Source of the DNA: Planctomycetota bacterium
GTDB lineage: Bacteria; Planctomycetota; Planctomycetia; Isosphaerales; Isosphaeraceae
Reading direction: 5' to 3'
Length of the DNA: 64,000 nucleotides
Assembly (NCBI GenBank): GCA_028291545.1
Contig: JAQGHR010000148.1
Location: 1-64,000, forward strand
Shown: positions 16,834 to 25,430 of the stretch, one piece after another
How positions within the stretch are numbered: the first letter of the stretch is position 1
Layout: each line of letters begins with the position of its first letter
Program-made: the position numbers and the translations under genes
Notes under the pieces: generated by a model
Database searches by the model: none
The model's input: only the letters and a program-made list of their open reading frames with translations
Told to the model about the DNA's origin: nothing

Positions 16834-18443
16834 TGGAACCTCATCACCTTCGGACTCCGAAGACCGACCAGGCCGTTCTCGCCGTTCCTCCACTCGAGCA
16901 GGCCGCCCGGCTTCTGAGTACGAACGCCAAACATCTCGCCCGCTGGGACTACGACTTCCAGGGTAGGCGTTCGAGCCGCCTGAGGGACTTCGCCCGCACC
17001 CAAATTCTCGAGCGGTCGCGAGAGTACCTCGCTCGCTTCGGAGTCGCCCTGCCCGACACGCTGGATCCTCAATTGCCCCTGGTCGTGACCGGCCATCAGC
17101 CGGAATTGTTCCATCCGGGTGTGTGGATCAAGAATTTCGCAATCGCCGCCATCGCGAACGAGCAAGGCGGGACCGCACTGAATCTGATCGTGGATAATGA
17201 CATCCCAAAGTCCTCCACGATCCGGGTCCCCCACGCCGTCGGGTCGCGACTCCAATCCGCCTTCGTTGAATTTGACGCCTGGTCCGGCGAGGTTCCCTAC
17301 GAAGATTGGACGGTTGCCGACGAGTCGCTGTTCGCGTCGTTCGGCAGGCGAGTGCGCGAGACTCTGGGCGACCTGGTCCCCGATCCCATGATCGACGACG
17401 CCTGGCCCGAGGCCATTCGCGCCGGGGCGGCTACCGACCGGATCGGCTATCGATTCGCAGCGGCTCGCCATGCTCTAGAGCAATCCTTCGGGGTGAACAA
17501 CGCGGAAATTCCGTTAAGCGTCGTTTGCGACACCGAGGCATTCGGTTGGTTCGCCTGCCATCTCCTCGCCCAGCTCCCGCGGTTCCAGTCGATACACAAT
17601 GCATCGCTAGCGCGATATCGTGCCACCTACGGGATTCGCAGCAAGAATCATCCAGTTCCGCGGTTGGACCGCGAGGGGGAATGGCTCGAATCACCGTTCT
17701 GGGCCTGGCGGGCCGAGGCACCGAGACGGCGTCCCCTGATGGCACGCCAGGGCCGAACAACCCTCGACCTTCGTATTGCCGGTGAGTCGGAAGTGCTCGG
17801 CTCGTTGCGACTAACTCCTGATCGGGAAGCGTGTTGTGCCGTTGAGGAACTCCAGGACCTCATTCGTCGAGGGGTTCGAATTCGAACTCGTGCGCTCACG
17901 ACGACCATGTTCGCGCGGTTGCTGCTTGGCGACCTTTTCGTCCACGGAATCGGGGGCGCAAAGTACGACGAACTCGGCGACGACGTGATCCGCGAATTCT
18001 TCGGGATCGAGCCTCCCGACTACATGACGCTGTCGATGACCCTCTGGCTCGATCTGAAGGCGGACCCCTCGGCCGCGAGTCAGCTCAAGGCACTGGACCG
18101 CGCGCGTCGAGACTTGACGTTCAACCCGGATCGTCTTCTCGCAAGAACGGACGACGACGAAATCCAATCGCTGGTTGCCGCCAAGCGCGCGGCCGTTGCC
18201 GCGCCGGTGGGCACGAGGCGCGACCGGATCGCCCGCTTTCATCAGATTCGTCGGCAAAATGCCTTGATGGCCAGGTACGTGGAGGATGAATTTCGGAAAC
18301 TGGTTCGCGACGGCACAAGACTTGGTGAGATTGAAAGCAGAAACGCCGTTGCGATGAGTCGCGAGTGGGCATTTGTTCTCCATTCTCGCTCGCGCTGGCA
18401 GGGGACAATCGAGACGATTTTCCCATCTGCGGTCCGAACTTGA
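16833..18443 (+). CDS. Conserved protein with a BshC-reminiscent motif
   Basis: I do not firmly recognise this 536-residue protein. Residues ~85-110 (VVTGHQPELFHPGVWIKN) resemble the TGQQP..L.TGP...YK block of BshC, the cysteine-adding enzyme of bacillithiol synthesis. The next block (LIVDNDIPKSS) sits where BshC has its WxAxEDHD motif. Total length is also similar to BshC (about 530). The assignment is an inference from short motifs. The ATG overlaps the stop of the GT2 gene by one base, and an acetyltransferase gene follows 165 bp later. This GT / BshC-like / GNAT order is reminiscent of low-molecular-weight thiol pathways but proves nothing. Confidence 0.6.
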   Translation: MEPHHLRTPKTDQAVLAVPPLEQAARLLSTNAKHLARWDYDFQGRRSSRLRDFARTQILERSREYLARFGVALPDTLDPQLPLVVTGHQPELFHPGVWIKNFAIAAIANEQGGTALNLIVDNDIPKSSTIRVPHAVGSRLQSAFVEFDAWSGEVPYEDWTVADESLFASFGRRVRETLGDLVPDPMIDDAWPEAIRAGAATDRIGYRFAAARHALEQSFGVNNAEIPLSVVCDTEAFGWFACHLLAQLPRFQSIHNASLARYRATYGIRSKNHPVPRLDREGEWLESPFWAWRAEAPRRRPLMARQGRTTLDLRIAGESEVLGSLRLTPDREACCAVEELQDLIRRGVRIRTRALTTTMFARLLLGDLFVHGIGGAKYDELGDDVIREFFGIEPPDYMTLSMTLWLDLKADPSAASQLKALDRARRDLTFNPDRLLARTDDDEIQSLVAAKRAAVAAPVGTRRDRIARFHQIRRQNALMARYVEDEFRKLVRDGTRLGEIESRNAVAMSREWAFVLHSRSRWQGTIETIFPSAVRT

Positions 18444-18608
18444 AAAAAATCCGCACTCCGCCGCCAATTTTGAGGCGGAGCGGGTACCGACCCTCTAAAA
18501 TGTTGGTTGGCAGTCTCGACGTAGCGCGACGCTAGGGTTTCGGCCGGCCGCGTTTCACGTCCTCGTCCCGTCCCAGTCAATCGGTCGGCTTCCCAGGTGT
18601 GTTTACCG

Positions 18609-19877
18609 ATGAAAGCCTCTTCGCCGGTCGTCCGGCTCCCCTATCGTCGTGGTTCCGTGGAATTCGCCGTCGGAAGCGAAGCCGATCATGAAGCGGTCTT
18701 TCAAAACCTGCTCCATGTCTTCCATGGTCCGGACCGTGAAGCGTTCCTGGGTGCGCTCAGCGATCCCTCGTACCGCCCGGATCAGCGTTTGTTGGTGAAG
18801 GTTGACCATCGAGTCGTCAGCCATGTCCACCTCACCGAACGTAAGGTCCGCTACGGGTCGGTCTCCGTGCCCATGAACGGCGTGATGTGGGTTGGAACTC
18901 TGCCCGAGTACCGGGGCCTGGGGTTCGCCCAGAATCTGATCCGGCTGGCGGACTCCCGGGCGAAAGAGACCGGTAGCGTCCTCCAGGCACTCACGACCGG
19001 GATGACGAAGTTTTACAAGCCGCTCGGCTGGGGTGCGTGCGGGCGACATAGTGTCGGCATTATCATGAGTCGAAATCTCCCCGCCACGGGGGACGGCTTG
19101 ATCGAGGTCAAGGGCGGACCCTGGCACGTACGCCCCTGGCGACAGGTCGAATTGAATGACCTGATGTCACTTTATGACGCGCAATACGCAAGGACGACCG
19201 GGACGGTCCTCAGGACCGAGGATTACTGGCGCTGGATGATCGGTCGGCGCTATGCTCACGTGGTCTGGGTTGCTTGCCAGGGCGAGTCCGTCCGGGGCTA
19301 TGCCTTCGTCAAGGATCACAAGATCCTCGAAATGGCGACCCACCCGGCCCATCCTCAGGCGATGCGTGCCCTGCTGGGCCGGGTCCGGGCGGAGGCTCTT
19401 GAGCGCGCTTATCCGGAGGTCATCGTGCATGCGCCGGGCGATCATCCGGTCATGGACGAAATCCGGTTGGGCTCGGGCCGAATCGTGGATGCCGAGGAAT
19501 GGGACGGCACGACTTCGATGTACCATATCCCGGATGTGGGCGGATTCCTGACCGCGATCCTTCCCGAACTGACCCGTCGGGCCCGCGAGTCCGGCGTCGC
19601 CTTGCCCATCGAGCTTGGACTCACGGTCGAGGACCATCGATGGCTCTTGCACATCGGCGAGAAGGATTCACGAGTCGAGCCCGACAAGCTGAGCCGCCGC
19701 CACCTTACTTTGCCGTCCGCGGCGTTCGTCCGCCTGGTCATGGGCCACAGCGGAATCGATCGCTCCGTGGCAGAGGACGGGACCGAGGCCTCGACGGCTA
19801 CTGCGGTCGACGTCGCCCGAATGCTCTTCCCGGTTTCGCCGATCTGGCGCAGCCCGCTCGATGCCGCGACCGCGTGA
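18609..19877 (+). CDS. Eis-like GNAT acetyltransferase
   Basis: The 422-residue protein has two tandem GNAT-like regions and a C-terminal SCP2-like part, the layout of Eis-type acetyltransferases. The first GNAT domain contains the acetyl-CoA binding segment WVGTLPEYRGLGFAQNLI (R/Q-x2-G-x-G/A pattern), after VSVPMNGV. A FYKPLGW block follows, as in Eis relatives. Eis-type enzymes acetylate amines; the substrate here is unknown. ATG 18609 is used; a GTG four codons upstream is possible. A TAAAAT box at 18496-18501 may be its -10 element. Confidence 0.8.
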   Translation: MKASSPVVRLPYRRGSVEFAVGSEADHEAVFQNLLHVFHGPDREAFLGALSDPSYRPDQRLLVKVDHRVVSHVHLTERKVRYGSVSVPMNGVMWVGTLPEYRGLGFAQNLIRLADSRAKETGSVLQALTTGMTKFYKPLGWGACGRHSVGIIMSRNLPATGDGLIEVKGGPWHVRPWRQVELNDLMSLYDAQYARTTGTVLRTEDYWRWMIGRRYAHVVWVACQGESVRGYAFVKDHKILEMATHPAHPQAMRALLGRVRAEALERAYPEVIVHAPGDHPVMDEIRLGSGRIVDAEEWDGTTSMYHIPDVGGFLTAILPELTRRARESGVALPIELGLTVEDHRWLLHIGEKDSRVEPDKLSRRHLTLPSAAFVRLVMGHSGIDRSVAEDGTEASTATAVDVARMLFPVSPIWRSPLDAATA

Positions 19878-19906
19878 TCGATCCTGGCTGACCGGCGTGG
19901 CACGAG

Positions 19907-21007
19907 CTATGGGATGATGTAGCCCGAATCGTTGGTATATTTGTGCCGATGCTCGAAATGGCGGTTCACTCCGGGGGCCGAAAGCGCGATCAACATGGCC
20001 GCATCGAGGAGCAGCACGACGATGCCCAACGTGATCTTGGTATAGTCGATCCGGTCGCTGAGATGCTTCGTGATCGGTTTGGACGCGCCATCCCCTTGCT
20101 CGGCGTCCTCGCTCTCCGGCCTGGCGGGCGGAGCGGTGACGGTTTCCGCTCCATCAGCCATGGGCGGGGCGACTTCCACCATCTCGTCGGCCTGGATGAT
20201 CGGGAGCACGATGAGCGTCAGAATGTCGACCGCGCCGCCGATCATCAGGGCCACGACCAGAGGTTTCATCGAGCGACCCTGGAGGAACTGGGTCGCTCCG
20301 AGCACGCCAAATAGGCACACGGGCACGAGGCAGATCCGGCCTAGGCCTTCGAGCTGAAAGATCGTCAGGCCGCACAGCAACAAACTGGCAATGAGGGTCG
20401 TCAATCCGATCACGATGACCGACGCCGGTGGGCCGGGATCGATCTCGATCGGAGGGCCGTCGTCGAGGACTTCTTCGACCGCGTATTGCTGTCCCGTGTC
20501 CAGGTCGAGACCGCAACGGTCGCAGAGGGACATCCCGGTCGGGACGAAACTTCCGCAGGTCGGGCATCTACGCGATTCCCGACGGGCCTCAGCAGCTGGA
20601 CGGCGCTTTCGTTGGGGTGCCGGGTCGTCTCGAAAGAGCGCGGCCGCGTCCGCCACTCCGGCGGCTGGCGCCGCGGGCAGGTCCGGCTCGTCACCCAGGA
20701 GCGGGATATCCGCAATGTCCCTCAGGTCTCTCGGCGGCGGCGGTATTTCGGGATACCCTCGCGCCGGCTGCTGGCCGGAGGAAGGGGGGACCTTGACCTT
20801 CTTGCTCGGCCGAGGAGGCTCAACCGAATGAGCAAGAATTGAAGAGGCCGGGCCGGATCTCTTGGCCGGCCGAGGGTCCGAGGGTGGCGTCACGCCCGGC
20901 GGATAGAACCGTGTCGAACACTTCGGGCAACGCAACCGCTTGGATCCGGCTTCGGTCGGGATCGTGAGATCCACCTGGCAATTTGGGCAGTGGATGGTGC
21001 GCGTCAT
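19907..21007 (-). CDS. Zinc-ribbon membrane protein
   Basis: The 366-residue protein starts with an MJ0042-type zinc ribbon (CPNCQVDLTIP...RCPKCSTRF, residues 8-33). A long proline/basic linker leads to a second zinc ribbon (CPTCGSFVPTGMSLCDRCG, near 150-168), and the C-terminal part has about four membrane segments. The architecture is common in planctomycetes and of unknown function; the ribbons face the cytoplasm if the usual topology holds. Only 29 bp separate its end from the convergent Eis-like gene. Confidence 0.75.
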   Translation of the reverse strand: MTRTIHCPNCQVDLTIPTEAGSKRLRCPKCSTRFYPPGVTPPSDPRPAKRSGPASSILAHSVEPPRPSKKVKVPPSSGQQPARGYPEIPPPPRDLRDIADIPLLGDEPDLPAAPAAGVADAAALFRDDPAPQRKRRPAAEARRESRRCPTCGSFVPTGMSLCDRCGLDLDTGQQYAVEEVLDDGPPIEIDPGPPASVIVIGLTTLIASLLLCGLTIFQLEGLGRICLVPVCLFGVLGATQFLQGRSMKPLVVALMIGGAVDILTLIVLPIIQADEMVEVAPPMADGAETVTAPPARPESEDAEQGDGASKPITKHLSDRIDYTKITLGIVVLLLDAAMLIALSAPGVNRHFEHRHKYTNDSGYIIP

Positions 21008-21217
21008 GATCGCAGCCAGACGGTGTTTCGATCGATCGACTCTCGTCCGGTATGGAACGCGACCCGGTCGGTAGTGATTATTTTACCGGCCGTACCTTCG
21101 TCCATCCATGCCATTGCGGACGTTTCTGGAACTGGACACGATGCGAAGGATTCGTCCCGCCCCCGAGTCCATTTGAGTAACGATCACGCCAGCCGCCCAG
21201 TTCGGTCATGCGTTCTT

Positions 21218-21688
21218 TCAACGGACCTTCGGCGAAATCGGTTGCCGTTCCAGGGACCTCCGCGTTGCCTCGTGTCGATAATTGAACATCCTCTCCAGCT
21301 TTCTTCTGATTGTTCGCCGGAGCAAGAGCTGACCCAGACGCCCACCGGGCAGCTCGTACTCGATCTCATCTCGCAGGATCGTCCCGCCTGCTCCATCGTC
21401 GAGAATTCGGTGGCGATGATACCAGGACTTGAATGGGCCGGAGACTTGCCTGTCCGCGAACAGATGGGGCGGATCGTACTCGGTATGTTCCGCCACCCAG
21501 CGCAACGAAATCGGGCCGAAATGGGTCCGTATCACGACTCGGGCACCCGGGCGAATGGAACTCCCGCCCTCGATTACTTCCACGCTCTCCCAGGGAGGAA
21601 CGAGGCTATGGAGGGCACCCGGGCGTTCATGAAAGGCGAAGACGGCCTCGGGCGTGGCCGCGATCGACGTCTCCTTGATGAATTGCAT
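21218..21688 (-). CDS. SRPBCC-fold ligand-binding protein
   Basis: The 156-residue protein has the START/Bet v1-like SRPBCC pattern: a TSIAATPEAVFAFHERP opening, a GARVVIRTHFGPISLRWV strand pair, an FADRQVSGPFKSWYHRH block and a C-terminal long helix ending in arginines. Relatives occur as stand-alone proteins or fused to SDR-type epimerases (YfcH). Ligand unknown. The true start is ATG 21688; the frame stays open far upstream only because it runs antisense to the neighbouring oxidoreductase gene. It is divergent from that gene with 264 bp between. Confidence 0.8.
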   Translation of the reverse strand: MQFIKETSIAATPEAVFAFHERPGALHSLVPPWESVEVIEGGSSIRPGARVVIRTHFGPISLRWVAEHTEYDPPHLFADRQVSGPFKSWYHRHRILDDGAGGTILRDEIEYELPGGRLGQLLLRRTIRRKLERMFNYRHEATRRSLERQPISPKVR

Positions 21689-21952
21689 GCGAGGCGTCCC
21701 ATCTCGAAAGTTGACTCGGTAAAGATGCTTGAGATCGTTGTAGACGCGTGCGGCCGGGTCGCCATCGACCGGCGCGGAAAGCTCGACCGAGGAAAACGAT
21801 CGAGCGGGTAAATGACGGCTGTCCGGCCAGAAAATAGTTGCAGAGTGGACACAATCGAGGCACGATGTCTTCACTTCTACCGGAGCTGCGTTCCCGCGGA
21901 CGCCCGGTCCTTCCGACTCGAACCGATTCGCACCAGGCCAGGAGACCGACCC

Positions 21953-23458
21953 ATGACCGAGAAGCGTCCGGTGACGCGCCGTGGATTCCTCGAGACCGCC
22001 GGAGTGGCGGCCGGTGCCGCCGCGCTCGCTCCCAGCGCCTTCGCCCACCCGGCGATCGGCAACGTCAAGGGAGCCAACGAGAAGCTCAACTTCGCGATCA
22101 TCGGCCCCGGTGGCCGCGCGCAGGCCCACATCGATAATCTCCTGAAGTTCAAGAAGGACGGCAAGCTCGTCGACATCGTCGGCATCTGCGACGTATGGGA
22201 CGGCAACAAGGGGGTCGGTCGCGGCCTCTATCCTTCGGCCGACAAATGCGGCCTGAAGCACGACGACAAGCTCGTGACCAAGGATTACCGCAAGATCCTT
22301 GAAAGCAAGGATGTGGACGCCGTTGTCATCGCGACGCCCGACCACTGGCACGGTCGGCAGACCGTCGATGCCATGGAAGCGGGCAAGGATGTCTACTGCG
22401 AAAAGCCGATGACGCACACCATCGAGGAGGCCAAGAAGGTCGCCGACACGGTGAAGCGGACCAAGCAGATCATGACGGTCGGCGTCCAGTCCACCGCCGA
22501 CCCGCGCTGGAGGATGGCCAACGAGCTCATCGCCAGCGGCAAGATTGGCAAGGTCATGCAGGGTCAGACCTCTTACTACCGCAACAGCGGCATGGGCCAG
22601 TGGCGCTACTATCCGCTGACCGAGGACATGAACCCCAAGACGGTTGACTGGAAGATGTTCCTCGGTACGGACTTCGGTCTTGCCCCCGACCAGCCGTTCA
22701 ACCGCGCCCGCTACGCTCAGTGGCGTTGTTACTGGGACTTCGGCGGCGGCATGTATACCGACCTCTTCGTCCACCAGCTCACGCACCTGATCCAGGCGAT
22801 GGGCGTCCGCTTCCCCCGCCGGGTTGTTGGTGCGGGCGGTCTGTACATGGAGTACGACGGCCGCGACGTGCCGGACGTTGCGACCGTTGTCGCCGATTAT
22901 GACCAGGGCTGCCAGGTCATCATCTCGGCCACGATGTGCAACGACGTCCAGCTCGGCGAGATCATCCGCGGCCACACCGCGACGATCAAGTTCGGCGGCT
23001 CGCCGGGCGACGGGTTCTCGGTGGTCCAGCAGAAGATCGAGGGCCGACCCGCCCCTCCGGGCTCGAATTCCGGCGAAGGCGGAGAGATCGTGAAGCCCTC
23101 TCAGCCCAAGGACGATACCACCGCCCTGTGGGAGCACTTCCTCGGCTGCATCCGCTCGCGGAATCCCGAGACGCTTTGCCCCGCCGAGCTCGGCTACGCG
23201 GCGATTGCCACCGTCAACCTCGGCGTTGACTCGTACCGTCAGGGCAAGGCCTACTACTTCGACGGTGAGACCGGCAAGGCCACCGACGCCGACACCTCGT
23301 GGGCCAAGAAGTGGGAAAAGGTCAGCCACGAGCGCGGCAAGCCCGTCCACGTCCTCGGCTGGAAGGCCGATCCGTTGGAAGGCTCGACCCTGAAGGCGCC
23401 GAACTACCAGAAGCTAGAGGGCGATTGGGTTGACGGTAAGGACCCCGCCAAGGTCTGA
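21953..23458 (+). CDS. Tat-exported Gfo/Idh/MocA-family oxidoreductase
   Basis: The 501-residue protein begins with a twin-arginine signal (TRRGFLETAG then an alanine-rich hydrophobic run), so it is probably exported folded with its NAD(P) cofactor. The Rossmann segment (FAIIGPGGRAQAHI), the ATPDHWH block and the CEKPMTHTIEEA lysine motif are intact. The C-terminal domain carries DFGGGMYTDLFVHQL, with the histidine typical of sugar-oxidising members. The substrate is probably a sugar or sugar derivative. GGAG lies 8 nt before the ATG, and a strong terminator follows. Confidence 0.9.
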   Translation: MTEKRPVTRRGFLETAGVAAGAAALAPSAFAHPAIGNVKGANEKLNFAIIGPGGRAQAHIDNLLKFKKDGKLVDIVGICDVWDGNKGVGRGLYPSADKCGLKHDDKLVTKDYRKILESKDVDAVVIATPDHWHGRQTVDAMEAGKDVYCEKPMTHTIEEAKKVADTVKRTKQIMTVGVQSTADPRWRMANELIASGKIGKVMQGQTSYYRNSGMGQWRYYPLTEDMNPKTVDWKMFLGTDFGLAPDQPFNRARYAQWRCYWDFGGGMYTDLFVHQLTHLIQAMGVRFPRRVVGAGGLYMEYDGRDVPDVATVVADYDQGCQVIISATMCNDVQLGEIIRGHTATIKFGGSPGDGFSVVQQKIEGRPAPPGSNSGEGGEIVKPSQPKDDTTALWEHFLGCIRSRNPETLCPAELGYAAIATVNLGVDSYRQGKAYYFDGETGKATDADTSWAKKWEKVSHERGKPVHVLGWKADPLEGSTLKAPNYQKLEGDWVDGKDPAKV

Positions 23459-23480
23459 GCCCTCCAATTGTTCCAGGAGA

Positions 23481-23526
23481 TTGCCGGGTCGCGCAAATTT
23501 CACTCGCGCGGCCCGGCAATTTTTTT
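23481..23526 (+). terminator. Rho-independent terminator
   Basis: A 15-bp stem (23481-23495 with 23507-23521, one G-U pair) is followed by a run of six T on the plus strand. It lies 22 nt after the stop codon of the Gfo/Idh/MocA gene. Confidence 0.85.
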
Positions 23527-23542
23527 GGGACCGTCCGTGGCG

Positions 23543-24709
23543 TCAATCGACAGACATGGAAAAGTCCCACTCGCCGCCAACGCAAGATGCGGCCAGTTCA
23601 AAGGAGGCCATGTCGTCGGTGCGACAGCGAAACACGATCAGGTCCGCCGCTTCCCCCGTTTCAACAGCGGGCGGGGTGCGACCGAGGAGTCGCGCGGGTC
23701 GAAGGGTCGCCGAGTCGATCGCCTGAGCGAGAGTGAATCCGGCCGCCTCGACCGCCGCGGGAATGGCTCTCCAGAGGTCGAGGTTCGACCCGGCAAGATA
23801 GGGCGTCCCGGCCACGACGATCGCCCCATCGTCGAGGACTTCCCATGGCCCATAGCGGCCGGCGGGTGCGGCTGCCAAGGGGCTGGCGTCGCTGACGAGT
23901 ATCGATCGTGCCGCGGTCTTCGCTCGCATCAGCACGCCGAGCGTGATCGGATCGATGTGCCTTCCGTCAGCGATGAACGAGGCCATCAGACCATCCTCGG
24001 CCGCCTGCCACCAGAGTGGATTCGGGTGCCGTGGGAGGATGGCCGGTATCCCGTTTCCCAGATGGGTGGACAGGCGGAGCCCCGCTATCACACCCGCGCG
24101 GATCGTGTCATGGTCCGCCTCCGAATGACCGATCGCCACAACGACGCCCGCCGCCGTGAGTCGTTCGATCATCGCCATCGCGCCGCGACGTTCGGGCGCG
24201 AGCGTGACCAGAACGATCCGGCTGCCCGAGGCCCTCTGAAGGGACTCGAACTCCTCCCAATCCGGGTCGCGGACGTGCTCCCGAGGATGAGCGCCCCGGT
24301 ACCCATCCGTGGGGGAGATCCAGGGCCCTTCGAGATGGATGCCCAGGACGCGCCGATTGATCTCGGGGTCGGCGTCGCAGGCTTCCGCGATCGCGTGGAC
24401 GCCTTGCATCAAGGCGTCCCGGCTCGCGGTAATCAAGGTCGGGCACAGTTTCGCCGTCCCAAGTGCGGCCTGTGCCCGAACGATCCGGGCGACCTGCTCG
24501 ACGGACAGCCTGCCGTCGGAAAACGAGCCCCCCCAGCGACCGTTCGTTTGCAGGTCCCAGAGTGCCGGAGCAATCCAGGGATCCAGGTCGTGAAAGGCCT
24601 CCGGCCCCTCGCACGAGGCCACGTCGCCGAACACCGAACCGTCGATGTCGATGCCGAGCCAGCGCCCGGTCTGGTAATCGCGGGCAGTGATTGTATGGGA
24701 ATCCGGCAA
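23543..24709 (-). CDS. nagA: N-acetylglucosamine-6-phosphate deacetylase-like
   Basis: The 388-residue protein is an amidohydrolase of the NagA type, which removes acetate from GlcNAc-6-phosphate in amino-sugar use and wall recycling. Visible active-site segments are GIHLEGPWISP (metal-binding Glu), AIGHSEADH and STHLGNG (metal-binding His), GRHIDP and VSDASPLA (catalytic Asp). The TTG at 24709 is chosen because AGGAGG stands 9 nt upstream and overlaps the stop codon of the preceding Uma2 frame; an in-frame ATG further upstream would enter that gene. It is probably co-transcribed with pyrG and the Uma2 gene. Confidence 0.85.
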   Translation of the reverse strand: MPDSHTITARDYQTGRWLGIDIDGSVFGDVASCEGPEAFHDLDPWIAPALWDLQTNGRWGGSFSDGRLSVEQVARIVRAQAALGTAKLCPTLITASRDALMQGVHAIAEACDADPEINRRVLGIHLEGPWISPTDGYRGAHPREHVRDPDWEEFESLQRASGSRIVLVTLAPERRGAMAMIERLTAAGVVVAIGHSEADHDTIRAGVIAGLRLSTHLGNGIPAILPRHPNPLWWQAAEDGLMASFIADGRHIDPITLGVLMRAKTAARSILVSDASPLAAAPAGRYGPWEVLDDGAIVVAGTPYLAGSNLDLWRAIPAAVEAAGFTLAQAIDSATLRPARLLGRTPPAVETGEAADLIVFRCRTDDMASFELAASCVGGEWDFSMSVD

Positions 24710-24722
24710 GAGAGCGAGCCTC

Positions 24723-25396
24723 CTAGTCCAGGGGCGGCATACCCGCGCGGACCCACTCGATAAGCTGGCGTCCGACATCGATCAGGCTGAGGTCGAGTGC
24801 GCGATAGGCCCAGGTCGTCAGCTCACGGACAGGAACCTCCGGGAAATCGTGACTGGCCTCGACGATGAGATATTCTCCGCGTCCCCGATTCGGTGAATTC
24901 GCAGGGTCTCCCCATCGAATCGCCAAACCTCGGGAAAACCGAGGCCGGCATAGATCGACATCTTGTTCAGCGCACCCGAAGTCAGCTCGATGTCCAGGAC
25001 CAGGTCCGGTGGCGGATCAACGTCGTGCTCATAATCCCGCTTTCCAAGCATCCGCCGATGATTCGAGATCCAGTCGCAGTCGTCCGGCTCGAGACCGCGC
25101 TCGCGAAACCTCTTTCGGAATGTCATCTCCCCGGCACTGATCATCCCGCGGTCCAGGGCGAACGCCAGGAAAGTCAGGATTGTCCCGGAGATCGTCTTGA
25201 ATCGTTCGTGCTCGCAGGAGGTTGTCAAGAGCTCGAGCTGGCCCCTGTCGTAGGTCAGACGGATGTGGCGGCCTTCCCAGAGCTTCACGAGTGATTCGCA
25301 TTCATTCCAGGAAACGTTCGGAAGCACGATCCTGGACTCCGGCTCGGGCGGACCAAGCCGTCGCGTCCTCGGAGCCTGCTGCATCTTGGTCGCCAT
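24723..25396 (-). pseudogene. Uma2-family (DUF820) nuclease-like gene, frameshifted
   Basis: Uma2 proteins have a PD-(D/E)xK nuclease-like fold and are multiplied in cyanobacteria and planctomycetes; their role is unclear. From ATG 25396 (AGGAGG 7 nt upstream) the frame gives typical Uma2 sequence, including PPDLVLDIELTSG and YAGLGFPEVWRFDGETLRIHR, then stops at 24818. The expected family ending (GEYLIVEASHDFPEVPVREL ... RAGMPPLD) is present in another frame and stops at 24723. The frames join near 24879-24882 (ggggacgcggagaa on the minus strand), where two extra bases or one missing base explain the break. It is either a recent frameshift or a sequencing error; the truncated 192-residue product would lack about 50 residues. 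Confidence 0.75.
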
Positions 25397-25430
25397 GGTC
25401 AGACCTCCTGCGATCGCTTACATCAACGTC

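Noticed and set aside
18455..18482. GC hairpin (ctccgcc ... ggcggag) after the BshC-like gene as a plus-strand terminator
   Set aside because: The A-run precedes the stem, so a T-tract exists only for minus-strand transcription, where no gene runs into it.
16833..19877. A complete bacillithiol operon
   Set aside because: The glycosyltransferase is GT2 rather than a GT4 BshA, and no BshB-type deacetylase is adjacent; kept only as a low-confidence idea.
21218..23350. A 710-codon minus-strand frame spanning the oxidoreductase at 21953
   Set aside because: Only its last 156 residues (from ATG 21688) are a real SRPBCC protein; the rest is antisense to an unmistakable Gfo/Idh/MocA gene.
24723..25396. 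Uma2 gene as part of a restriction or defence island
   Set aside because: Neighbours are pyrG and nagA; no methyltransferase, helicase or toxin-antitoxin genes are present.
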